Shown: positions 1-6,360 of the stretch, in pieces
How the letters are laid out: every line of letters begins with the position of its first letter
Numbering within the stretch: the stretch's first letter is position 1
From: JTS-RE94 sp041750795
GTDB lineage: Bacteria > Planctomycetota > Planctomycetia > Pirellulales > PALSA-1355
DNA length: 12,835 bases
Assembly: GCA_041750795.1 (NCBI GenBank)
Contig: JBGSYQ010000292.1
Location: 1-12,835, forward strand
Direction of reading: 5' to 3'
The notes under the pieces: generated by a model
What the model was told of the DNA's origin: nothing
The model's input: only the letters and a program-made list of their open reading frames with translations
Databases searched by the model: none
Made by a program: the position numbers and the translations under genes

Positions 1-345
1 GGTGGGCGCGGACTGGGCGGGCCCGAGCCGTTCGAACAGCTCAAGGCACTGGCCGCGGCCATGGGCGCGCAGATGGCTGCCTCGCGCGCCGCCTGCGACG
101 CCGGCTGGGTGCCGCCCAGTTGGCAAGTCGGTCAGACCGGCAAGAAGGTCGCCCCCGAACTGTATCTGGGAATTGCCATCTCGGGCGCCAGCCAGCACAT
201 CATGGGCATCGCCGATTCCAAGGTGATCTGCGCGATCAATACCGACGCCGACGCGCCGATCTTCAAGCACTGCCGGTTCGGGCTGGTGGAAGACTATCAG
301 AAAGTCGTCGGCCCCTTGCGCGAAAAGCTGGCCCAGTCGAAATGA
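1..345 (+). CDS. etfA: Electron transfer flavoprotein alpha subunit, C-terminal part (5' end outside window)
   Basis: This is the FAD-binding C-terminal domain of ETF alpha. ETF is a soluble heterodimer that takes electrons from acyl-CoA dehydrogenases and passes them to a membrane ETF:quinone oxidoreductase. The reading frame is open from base 1, so only about 114 residues are present. The visible family motifs are GGRGLGG at the start, then GQTGKKVAPELY, ISGASQHIMGI, and AINTDADAPIF, which in known ETFs line the FAD site. The frame ends at TGA 343-345, inside an ATGA overlap with the next gene, which implies translational coupling. The location directly before an EMO-type Fe-S oxidoreductase and two acyl-CoA dehydrogenases fits its role. 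etfB is not in the window and is expected immediately upstream. The identification is firm; only the length is incomplete. Confidence 0.95.
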   Translation, partial: GGRGLGGPEPFEQLKALAAAMGAQMAASRAACDAGWVPPSWQVGQTGKKVAPELYLGIAISGASQHIMGIADSKVICAINTDADAPIFKHCRFGLVEDYQKVVGPLREKLAQSK

Positions 346-2339
346 ACGACGCCGACGCCACACGCCAGGTTCTCTGGAACATCGAGCACGTGTGGGTGAT
401 GTACGCGCTGTTGGCGCCGACCACGATCATCGCCGCCTACGGCATCGTTCGCCGCGTGCGCGCCTGGCGACGGGGCAAACCTGAAAACCGCTTCGACCGT
501 CCCTGGACGCGTCTGGGACTGGTCGTCAAGCATGCCGTCTTGCAGCTTCGCACGTGGCGCAGCGCGTATCCGGGCTCGTATCACGCCATGCTGTTCTGGG
601 GCTTCGTCATCTTGTTCATCGCCACAGTCGTGGTGCTTATCGACTACGATTTCGGCATCCCCATCATGCGGGGCAAGTTCTACTTGATCTTTCAATCGCT
701 GATCGTCGACACCTTCGGCGCGCTGGCGATCGTGGGCGTGCTGATGGCTGGCGCGCGGCGCTGGATCGTGCGGCCGTCGCTGTTGGTTTACACGTCCGAA
801 GCGTCCGTGCTGTTGATGCTGATCCTCGTCATTCTCGTCTCGGGTTTCGTGGTGGAAGGTTGGCGGATCGCGGCCACGGACGATCCCTGGGCCGCCTGGT
901 CGCCGTTCGGAAACCTGGTGGCGATGTCCTCGCGCCCGCTGATGTCGATCGAGGCGATGACGACGGCACATCGCTTCGCGTGGTGGACGCACCTGCTGTT
1001 GGTGTTCGGCTTTCTGGCCTGGGCGCCGTATACGAAAATGCTGCACGTGGTGGCGTCAACGGCCAATATCTATACGGCGCGGCTGGCGCCCATCGGGGCG
1101 AACTTGCGGCGCGTCGACTTCGACTCGGAAGAGGCGCTTGGCATTCACACGCTGGCCGGCTTCACCTGGAAAGATCGGCTCGACTTCGACGCCTGCACCG
1201 AGTGCGGCCGGTGCACGGCGGTCTGCCCGGCCAATCGCGTGGGAAAGCTGCTGTCGCCGCGCGACATCATTCTGGACTTGCAGCGGCTGGCGCGCGATCC
1301 GGCCGGAGATCCCGCCCAGTCCTTCATCGGCGCGACACCGGCGCTGTCGGTCGAAGCGATGTGGGAATGCACCACCTGCGGCGCCTGCGTCGAGACCTGC
1401 CCGGTGTCGATCGAGCAAATGCCCAAGATCGTCGACGCGCGCCGCTACCTGGTGATGGAGGACGCGGAGTTTCCGGAAACGATGCAGCAGGCGCTCACCT
1501 CGCTGGAAACGCGCGGCCATCCGATGCGGGGCACGGCCTTCTCGCGCGTCGATTGGATGCAAGGGCTCGAAGTCCCCACCGTGGCGGACACGAAGGACGC
1601 CGACGTGCTGTTGTGGGTCGGTTGCGGCGGCGCGCTGGTCGAGCGCAATCAGAAAGTCGTCCGCGCCACGGCGCAGCTTCTGCAAAAGGCCGGTGTGAAG
1701 TTCGCCGTGCTGGGCCGCGAGGAAAAGTGCAACGGCGATCCGGCGCGGCGCATCGGCAACGAGTTCCTCTTCGAGCAGCTAGCCCAGGAAAACATCGCCA
1801 CGCTGGACAAGCACAAGGTCAAGACCATCGTCACGAGCTGCCCGCACTGCTTCAATACGTTTCGCAATGAGTATCCGCAGTTTGGCGGCCATTACGAAGT
1901 GTTTCATCACAGCCAGTACCTGGCGCAACTGGTCGACGACGGCAAACTGGCAGGCCAGCTTCCGGACGACCGGAAGGTGACGTTCCACGATCCGTGCTAC
2001 TTGGGGCGGCACAATGCCGAGTACGACGCGCCGCGGCAATTGGTGCAAATCTCGTCCAAGGACTCGCCGGTCGAGATGAAGCAGAGCCGCGAAAACGGCT
2101 TTTGCTGCGGCGGCGGCGGCGGCATGAGCTTCGTCGACGAGCCCGCAGGCCAGCGCGTGAACCAGGAACGGGCACGGCAGGTACTGGAAACCGGCGCCGA
2201 CGTGGTGGCCGTGGGCTGTCCGTTCTGCATGACCATGCTCGAAGACGGCATCAATGCCACCAAGGGCAATCGCGACGTGCGCGTCATGGACGTGGCCGAG
2301 CTGCTCTGGCAAACGGTCGAACCACCCCCAGCATCATGA
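342..2339 (+). CDS. Membrane-bound (Fe-S) oxidoreductase, ETF:quinone oxidoreductase type (EMO/EtfD-like)
   Basis: A 665-residue protein. The N-terminal ~240 residues form a NarI/HdrE-like membrane domain with about five helices (17-36, 82-101, 115-137, 153-173, 212-232). Histidines at 64, 81, 210, 217 and 235 are candidate heme b ligands. Two 4Fe-4S motifs follow: C285-C288-C291-C295P and C343-C346-C349-C353P. Then come two HdrD/CCG-type domains. The second is canonical (C552, C588-C589, C626-C629). The first is altered, with C463-N-G in place of CCG, followed by C500-P-H-C503. This architecture matches the family that takes electrons from reduced ETF and delivers them to menaquinone (EMO; EtfD in mycobacteria). 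Adjacency to etfA and two acyl-CoA dehydrogenases supports that role. The ATG at 342 overlaps the etfA stop. The frame is open further upstream, but that stretch lies inside etfA and lacks family similarity. The electron acceptor is inferred. Confidence 0.9.
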   Translation: MNDADATRQVLWNIEHVWVMYALLAPTTIIAAYGIVRRVRAWRRGKPENRFDRPWTRLGLVVKHAVLQLRTWRSAYPGSYHAMLFWGFVILFIATVVVLIDYDFGIPIMRGKFYLIFQSLIVDTFGALAIVGVLMAGARRWIVRPSLLVYTSEASVLLMLILVILVSGFVVEGWRIAATDDPWAAWSPFGNLVAMSSRPLMSIEAMTTAHRFAWWTHLLLVFGFLAWAPYTKMLHVVASTANIYTARLAPIGANLRRVDFDSEEALGIHTLAGFTWKDRLDFDACTECGRCTAVCPANRVGKLLSPRDIILDLQRLARDPAGDPAQSFIGATPALSVEAMWECTTCGACVETCPVSIEQMPKIVDARRYLVMEDAEFPETMQQALTSLETRGHPMRGTAFSRVDWMQGLEVPTVADTKDADVLLWVGCGGALVERNQKVVRATAQLLQKAGVKFAVLGREEKCNGDPARRIGNEFLFEQLAQENIATLDKHKVKTIVTSCPHCFNTFRNEYPQFGGHYEVFHHSQYLAQLVDDGKLAGQLPDDRKVTFHDPCYLGRHNAEYDAPRQLVQISSKDSPVEMKQSRENGFCCGGGGGMSFVDEPAGQRVNQERARQVLETGADVVAVGCPFCMTMLEDGINATKGNRDVRVMDVAELLWQTVEPPPAS

Positions 2340-2393
2340 AAACGGCGCGAATCACCATGAGCCAACCCTCCTTCATTCGTTGAAAGGCAAGCT

Positions 2394-3572
2394 ATGGATC
2401 TAGGTCTCACCGAAAGCGAACTGAAGTTTCGCGACGAATTGCGGAAGTGGCTCAAGGCCAACCTCCCCTCGAAAGACGAGCAACCGCCCAAAACGGCTGC
2501 CTCTTACGCCGAGTATCACGCGTTCCTGAAGAAATGGCAGCGCAAACTGTACGACGGCGGGTATGCCGGCGTCAGTTGGCCCAAGGAGTATGGCGGACGC
2601 GGCTCCTCGTTCATCGAGCAAGCCATCTTTCAGGAAGAAATGGCGCTGGCCGACGCGCCGGAGCGCATGGGCACCATCGGCCAGGGGCTCGTCGGGCCGA
2701 CCATCATTGCGGTGGGCACCGAAGAGCAAAAGAAGCGTTATCTGCCGGCCATTCTCTCGGGCGACGAGGTCTGGTGCCAGGGTTTCTCCGAGCCCAACGC
2801 CGGCAGCGACGTGGCCTCGCTCGAAACCAAGGGCGTCCTCGACGGCGACCATTTTGTCGTCAACGGGCAAAAAATCTGGACCAGCTATGCCCACATTGCC
2901 GACTGGTGCATGCTGCTGGTGCGAACCGATTCGGCCGCGCCCAAGCACAAGGGCATCACCTGCGTGCTGCTGGACATGAAGTTGCCGGGCATCTCCGTGC
3001 GGCCGCTGAAGATGATGTCGGGTGACTCGGGCTTCAACGAAATGTTCTTTTCCAACGTGCGCGTGCCGGTGTCGGCCGTGCTGGGCAAGGTCAACGAAGG
3101 CTGGCACACGGCCATCACAGCCTTGAGCAACGAACGGGCCAATCTCGGCACCGGACTGTACGTCGTTTTCAAGCGCACGCTCGACGCCATCGTCGAACAG
3201 GCGCGCAAACTGAAGCGCAACGGCAAACCGACGCTGGCCGATCCAGTCATCCGCCAGCGGCTGGCCCAGGCCTACGTCGACTTGGAAGTCTTCCGGCTCA
3301 ACACCACGCGGTCGCTCTCGATGCTAAACAAGACCGGGGCGCCGGGGCCGGAAGGCTCCATCCAGAAGCTGTATTGGAGCGAGTTGAACCAGCGCAACGC
3401 GCAGATCGCGCTGGAAGTGCTGGGTCCGCACGCGCTGGACGCCGGGTACGACAACGGCCGCTGGGTCTATAACTATTTGCGCTCGCGCGGCAACACCATC
3501 GAAGCCGGCACCAGCGAAATCCAACGCAACATCATCGCCCAGCGCGTGCTCGGCCTGCCGCGCAGTTACTAA
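2394..3572 (+). CDS. Acyl-CoA dehydrogenase, large/catalytic subunit of a probable heteromeric enzyme
   Basis: A 392-residue flavoprotein with the full acyl-CoA dehydrogenase fold: N-terminal helical domain (about 1-122), beta domain starting at the WCQGFSEPNAGSD motif (W127 onward), and a C-terminal helical domain ending TIEAGTSEIQRN. It would oxidise an acyl-CoA to the 2,3-enoyl-CoA and reduce ETF. The position of the medium-chain enzyme's catalytic Glu (the E of YEGT) is Ala371 here. A Glu sits instead at residue 247 in a NERA motif, the helix position used by isovaleryl/long-chain types and by mycobacterial heteromeric (ChsE4-like) enzymes. Length and sequence style resemble PimC or FadE26-type large subunits. 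The start has a GAAAGG ribosome site at 2382-2387, 6 bases ahead. It lies 54 bp after the EMO gene and 35 bp before its probable partner subunit. The acyl substrate is unknown. Confidence 0.93.
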   Translation: MDLGLTESELKFRDELRKWLKANLPSKDEQPPKTAASYAEYHAFLKKWQRKLYDGGYAGVSWPKEYGGRGSSFIEQAIFQEEMALADAPERMGTIGQGLVGPTIIAVGTEEQKKRYLPAILSGDEVWCQGFSEPNAGSDVASLETKGVLDGDHFVVNGQKIWTSYAHIADWCMLLVRTDSAAPKHKGITCVLLDMKLPGISVRPLKMMSGDSGFNEMFFSNVRVPVSAVLGKVNEGWHTAITALSNERANLGTGLYVVFKRTLDAIVEQARKLKRNGKPTLADPVIRQRLAQAYVDLEVFRLNTTRSLSMLNKTGAPGPEGSIQKLYWSELNQRNAQIALEVLGPHALDAGYDNGRWVYNYLRSRGNTIEAGTSEIQRNIIAQRVLGLPRSY

Positions 3573-3607
3573 CCGCACAACTCCACCGATTCAGGAATAC
3601 CATCGCC

Positions 3608-4732
3608 ATGGAATTCGAACTCTCCAAACCACAAAAGCTGCTGCAACAATCGGCGCGCGACCTGTTCGCGCGCCAGTGTCCGACAACCCGGGTTCGCGAG
3701 CTGATGGCGACCGACACCGCCTTCGACGCCGAACTGTGGTCGTCGCTGGCCGATCAGGGCTGGCTGGGCATCCATCTGCCCGAGTCGTGCGGCGGACTGG
3801 AGCTGGGCACTGTCGAGTTGGCCGTCGTGGCCGAGGAAATGGGGCGAGCCTGCCTGCCTGGCCCGTTTCTCGGCACGGTCTGGGCGGCCACGCTGCTGGC
3901 CGAAGCCAATCCCAAATCGAAACTCTTGGAACCGCTGGCCACGGGCGAGGCCAAAGGCGCCGTGGCGCTGGTGGAGCCCGATACGCTGTGGTGCCCGAGC
4001 GACGTGCAGCTCAAAGCCACGCCCGCAGGCAAGGGTTTCAAGCTCAGCGGCCGCAAGTGCTGGGTGCTGGATGCCGGCACGGCCGACACCATCGTCTGCG
4101 TTGCGCGGACGCCCGACGGATTGGCGCTGTTGACCGTGCCGGCCACGGCAGGCGGCGTGAAGATTGCCGCCGTAACGCCGCTGGATGCCACGCGCAAGTT
4201 GTACGACGTGGAATTCTCGGGCGTAAGCGTCGGCGCCGAAGACGTGGCGGCGGTGGGCGCCGAGGCCGAGCGTGCGCTGACCCGCTCGCTGCAAGTTGCC
4301 ACGCTGGTGGTCGCGGCCGACATGCTCGGCGGCATGCAGTGGATCCTCGAAACGGCCGTCGAGTATGCCAAGACGCGGCAACAGTTCGGCAAGACGATCG
4401 GCACCTTCCAATCCGTGCAGCACATGTGCGCCGACATGCTGTTGTGGACCGAAAGCTCGCGTTCGGCGATCTATTTCGCGGCCTGGGCGTTGAGCGCCGA
4501 CCCGGCGGACGCGGCGCGTGCCGTCTCGCTGGCCAAGGCGTACACGTCGGACGCCTCGCGCGAGGTGGCCAACCGGGGCGTGCAGGTCCACGGCGGCATC
4601 GGCTTCACCTGGGAGCACGACTTGCAGTTGTTCTACAAGCGATCGAAAGCGTCCGAGGTGCTCTGCGGAGACGCGGCCTATCACCGCGCGCTGTTGGCCG
4701 ACATCGCCTTCGACAAACCGCAACCGGCATGA
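3608..4732 (+). CDS. Acyl-CoA dehydrogenase, small/non-catalytic subunit of a probable heteromeric enzyme
   Basis: A 374-residue acyl-CoA dehydrogenase homologue, distinct from the preceding one. Visible signatures are LADQGWLGIHLPE near the N-terminus, KTRQQFGKTIGTFQ (R257) and QVHGGIGFTWEHDLQLFYKR (Q326 onward), regions that contact FAD in this family. The helix that carries Glu247 in the partner (here about 222-239) has no acidic residue at the comparable stretch, and the C-terminus lacks an EGT motif. The beta domain is poor in the usual substrate motifs. This pattern is known for the second subunit of alpha2beta2 dehydrogenases (PimD, FadE27-like), which helps build the FAD and active-site interface without supplying the base. 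An AGGAA ribosome site at 3593-3597 supports the ATG at 3608. It is the last gene of the operon and is followed by a hairpin. Independent activity cannot be excluded from sequence. Confidence 0.9.
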   Translation: MEFELSKPQKLLQQSARDLFARQCPTTRVRELMATDTAFDAELWSSLADQGWLGIHLPESCGGLELGTVELAVVAEEMGRACLPGPFLGTVWAATLLAEANPKSKLLEPLATGEAKGAVALVEPDTLWCPSDVQLKATPAGKGFKLSGRKCWVLDAGTADTIVCVARTPDGLALLTVPATAGGVKIAAVTPLDATRKLYDVEFSGVSVGAEDVAAVGAEAERALTRSLQVATLVVAADMLGGMQWILETAVEYAKTRQQFGKTIGTFQSVQHMCADMLLWTESSRSAIYFAAWALSADPADAARAVSLAKAYTSDASREVANRGVQVHGGIGFTWEHDLQLFYKRSKASEVLCGDAAYHRALLADIAFDKPQPA

Positions 4733-4799
4733 GGCGCGAAGCGCGCGGCAGCGGTTTTAAGGAACGACTCAAAAATAGCTTCGGTGCTTGTTCGTGTGC

Positions 4800-4823
4800 C
4801 ACTGGTGGCGCACGCCACCAGTG
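4800..4823. terminator. Perfect 11-bp hairpin between convergent genes (possible bidirectional terminator)
   Basis: CACTGGTGGCG (4800-4810), a two-base spacer CA, and its exact reverse complement CGCCACCAGTG (4813-4823). It sits 68 bp past the acyl-CoA dehydrogenase stop and about 107 bp past the lipoprotein stop on the other strand. There is no run of T on either side, so it is not a classical rho-independent terminator. It could block or stabilise both converging transcripts, or be part of a dispersed palindromic repeat. Confidence 0.5.
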
Positions 4824-4866
4824 CTATTGAACAACGGGCCTTGCGGGCAACGGGGCCGACGACACG

Positions 4867-4882
4867 GGTGGCTGCCGCCACC
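4867..4882. repeat. Second small hairpin in the same gap
   Basis: GGTGGC (4867-4872), loop TGCC, and GCCACC (4877-4882) form a 6-bp perfect stem. It lies between the 24-bp palindrome and the second direct-repeat copy and reuses the GGTGGC/GCCACC core of the larger hairpin. It may be a decayed relative of it. No other feature is visible at this site. Confidence 0.4.
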
Positions 4883-4930
4883 TGGTACCTGTGCGCGAAA
4901 CTCGCGGCAGCGGCTCTAAGGATTGCGACC

Positions 4931-6127
4931 CTATGGATTATAGAGGCCCGGTCGCGTCGTCGCCGGGAAGTTGATCCGGCCGGGAATCGGCGTCACCAGA
5001 GGTCGCGGTTGCTGCGGGCCGGTTGACGGCGGCAACGTTCGCGAAGGCACGATGCCGGTGGGTGCCGGGCCGCTGGGGATGTAGGGCGATTGGTAGGGCG
5101 ATTGATACGGGGACTGGTAGGGCGACTGATAGGGTCCGCGGGTCTGGAAGTCGGTGGCACTGCCCGCGGCGCCCTGCGGCAGCGCGTACGGCGTGGGAGA
5201 CGTGAACGGGGACGAGGCCACTGGCGGCAATGTGCCGCCCCGATGCGGCGCCGGCGTGGTCGCAGACGGAGTCAGCGGCGCCGCGGTGCTGTTGGCAGAC
5301 GGCGTCAGCGGACTGAGCGTCGGCGGCACGACGGGGATCGGTTGGGCCATCGGCAGTCGGTCGTCGCCGGCTGGCTGCCGCGGCCACAGGCGATCGCCGA
5401 TGCTGCCGTACGGAGAGCGGCTTCCTTGTTTGGCATCGCCTTGGGTACTCTCTTCTTGATCTGCATCGCTGTCTCTGCGAGCGCGACTCGCCGCATCGGC
5501 GGAGTTGCGTCGCGAAGATCCGACCCCCACCTCGTTGTCACCGTCCGGGTCGAACGCCTCGCCGCGCGTCGCGGCAGCAGCGGCCGCCTCGACTCGACGC
5601 CGCGCGTCAAATGACGATTCCCGCTCGATCGGTGGCTCTTCGACGGTCGCTTCGAACGGGAGCGCCGTGGTTACTTCGGGCTCGTCGTCGGTATCCGATT
5701 GGGCCAATGGCTCGTGCTTGTCGATGATGCCCGGGTCGAGGCCGCGCGCGGTCGCGTGATCGGCCAACGCCCTGGCGGCGTCCTCTTCCGAGTTGGTCAA
5801 TTCACCCCGGTCGCGATAGGCGATCGAACGGCTGTAGTGAGCCTCGTGATCCTTGGGGTTCAAGTCGATGGCCGTCGTAAAGTCGCTGATGGCGGCATCG
5901 AGATCGCCCGAATCGTTGCGAAACAGGTATGCGCGACCTCGAAAGAGATGGGCCTGGGAATTGCGCGGCTCGCTGCCGATGGCTTCCGTCAACGTGGCAA
6001 TCGCCTGGTCGTAGTCGCCGCTGCGCAGCAGCGCCGCACCGCGCTCGGTGGGGGTGCCGTGGCTGCCGTACCCGCAACCCGACACCAGCGCTACCAAGAC
6101 AACCAAGGACAATGCCCGGCGGATCAT
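4931..6127 (-). CDS. TPR-repeat lipoprotein with a long Pro/Ser/Thr/Gln-rich tail
   Basis: A 398-residue protein from ATG 6127. Residues 1-18 are a lipoprotein signal peptide: MIRR, a hydrophobic core, then the lipobox VSGC with Cys18 as the lipidated residue. Residues about 24-131 hold three TPR-like units (24-57, 58-92 with a short insertion, 93-131), with GDYDQAIATLTEAI and DLDAAISDFTTAIDLNP as the clearest. TPRs usually bind proteins. From about residue 140 the chain is low complexity: first acidic and Arg-rich, then Pro/Ser/Thr-rich, with four YQSP units at 333-348. The open frame extends to GTG/ATG codons further upstream (for example ATG at 6184). I prefer 6127 because it gives a standard lipoprotein signal and lies about 46 nt below a plausible start of transcription. 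It converges on the dehydrogenase operon and diverges from the ABC importer. No specific function can be assigned; anchoring in an envelope membrane is inferred. Confidence 0.85.
   Translation of the reverse strand: MIRRALSLVVLVALVSGCGYGSHGTPTERGAALLRSGDYDQAIATLTEAIGSEPRNSQAHLFRGRAYLFRNDSGDLDAAISDFTTAIDLNPKDHEAHYSRSIAYRDRGELTNSEEDAARALADHATARGLDPGIIDKHEPLAQSDTDDEPEVTTALPFEATVEEPPIERESSFDARRRVEAAAAAATRGEAFDPDGDNEVGVGSSRRNSADAASRARRDSDADQEESTQGDAKQGSRSPYGSIGDRLWPRQPAGDDRLPMAQPIPVVPPTLSPLTPSANSTAAPLTPSATTPAPHRGGTLPPVASSPFTSPTPYALPQGAAGSATDFQTRGPYQSPYQSPYQSPYQSPYIPSGPAPTGIVPSRTLPPSTGPQQPRPLVTPIPGRINFPATTRPGLYNP
5081..5131 (-). repeat. Four tandem 12-bp units encoding YQSP
   Basis: On the minus strand, four consecutive 12-bp units encode Tyr-Gln-Ser-Pro (residues 333-348 of the lipoprotein), followed by a partial fifth beginning with Tyr-Ile-Pro. 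On the plus strand the units read GTAGGGCGATTG twice, ATACGGGGACTG, and GTAGGGCGACTG. Differences among units are synonymous (CAG/CAA, TCG/TCC, CCC/CCG, TAC/TAT). The peptide is therefore conserved while the DNA has diverged. Such arrays can change length by slippage. Confidence 0.85.
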
Positions 6128-6179
6128 GCCAAGACTCGCAATCGAAAGGGAGTTGGGGACACGACGGCGCCCACGATGA

Positions 6180-6207
6180 ATCATACCTCCGGCACGACCG
6201 CGAGCAA
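6180..6207 (-). promoter_or_regulatory. Possible sigma70-type promoter for the lipoprotein gene
   Basis: Read on the minus strand: TTGCTC (6207-6202) as a weak -35, a 16-bp spacer, and TATGAT (6185-6180) as a good -10. Transcription would begin near 6173, about 46 nt above ATG 6127. This also argues against a start at 6184, which would fall inside the -10. It is a motif match only. Confidence 0.35.
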
Positions 6208-6307
6208 CGGAAAAGCGTGCCAATGTCGTCCGCCAAGGCGGGCGATCGTGCTCGCCGTTCGGCGCAGATTTGTGGCGTGCTGCGTCGCCTTTTTCGTCCG
6301 CGATGCG

Positions 6308-6313
6308 TATACT
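6308..6313 (+). promoter_or_regulatory. Possible -10 element for the ABC importer operon
   Basis: TATACT is a one-mismatch match to the -10 consensus and sits about 48 bp upstream of the proposed importer start. No convincing -35 box is present 16-18 bp upstream, so an activator or a non-housekeeping sigma factor would be needed if it is real. The rest of the divergent gap (6128-6360) holds no gene. No TPP-riboswitch-like CTGAGA core was seen there. Confidence 0.3.
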
Positions 6314-6360
6314 GCCCAAAAATTTGCCGCCTTCACCTTTGCGCCACAAGGCTCGCTAAC

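Larger units (their letters stand above)
4734..4922. repeat. Pair of 30-bp imperfect direct repeats in a convergent intergenic gap
   Basis: Copies lie at 4734-4763 and 4893-4922, 159 bp apart. Each starts GCGCGAA, then three variable bases, then CGCGGCAGCGG, then TTTTAAGGA or CTCTAAGGA. By hand count 26 of 30 bases agree. The first copy begins two bases after the TGA of the second acyl-CoA dehydrogenase. The second ends 8 bp before the stop codon of the convergent lipoprotein gene. The pair brackets two hairpins, so the whole gap may be one repeat unit or two partial copies of a dispersed family. No gene was seen in the gap. Function is unknown. Confidence 0.6.

Noticed and set aside
297..1046. 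249-residue minus-strand frame opposite the EMO membrane domain
   Set aside because: His/Gln/Arg/Asp-rich with no domain; it is the antisense of a well-supported gene.
3569..4723. 384-residue minus-strand frame opposite the second dehydrogenase
   Set aside because: Its Arg/His/Gly-rich composition is typical of an antisense shadow in GC-rich DNA, and the plus strand encodes a clear acyl-CoA dehydrogenase.
5081..5131. Possible short CRISPR-like array
   Set aside because: Units are only 12 bp with no spacers, and they encode a regular peptide in frame.
6128..6360. Possible TPP riboswitch ahead of the importer
   Set aside because: The conserved CTGAGA core and its partner sequences were not found by eye on the plus strand.
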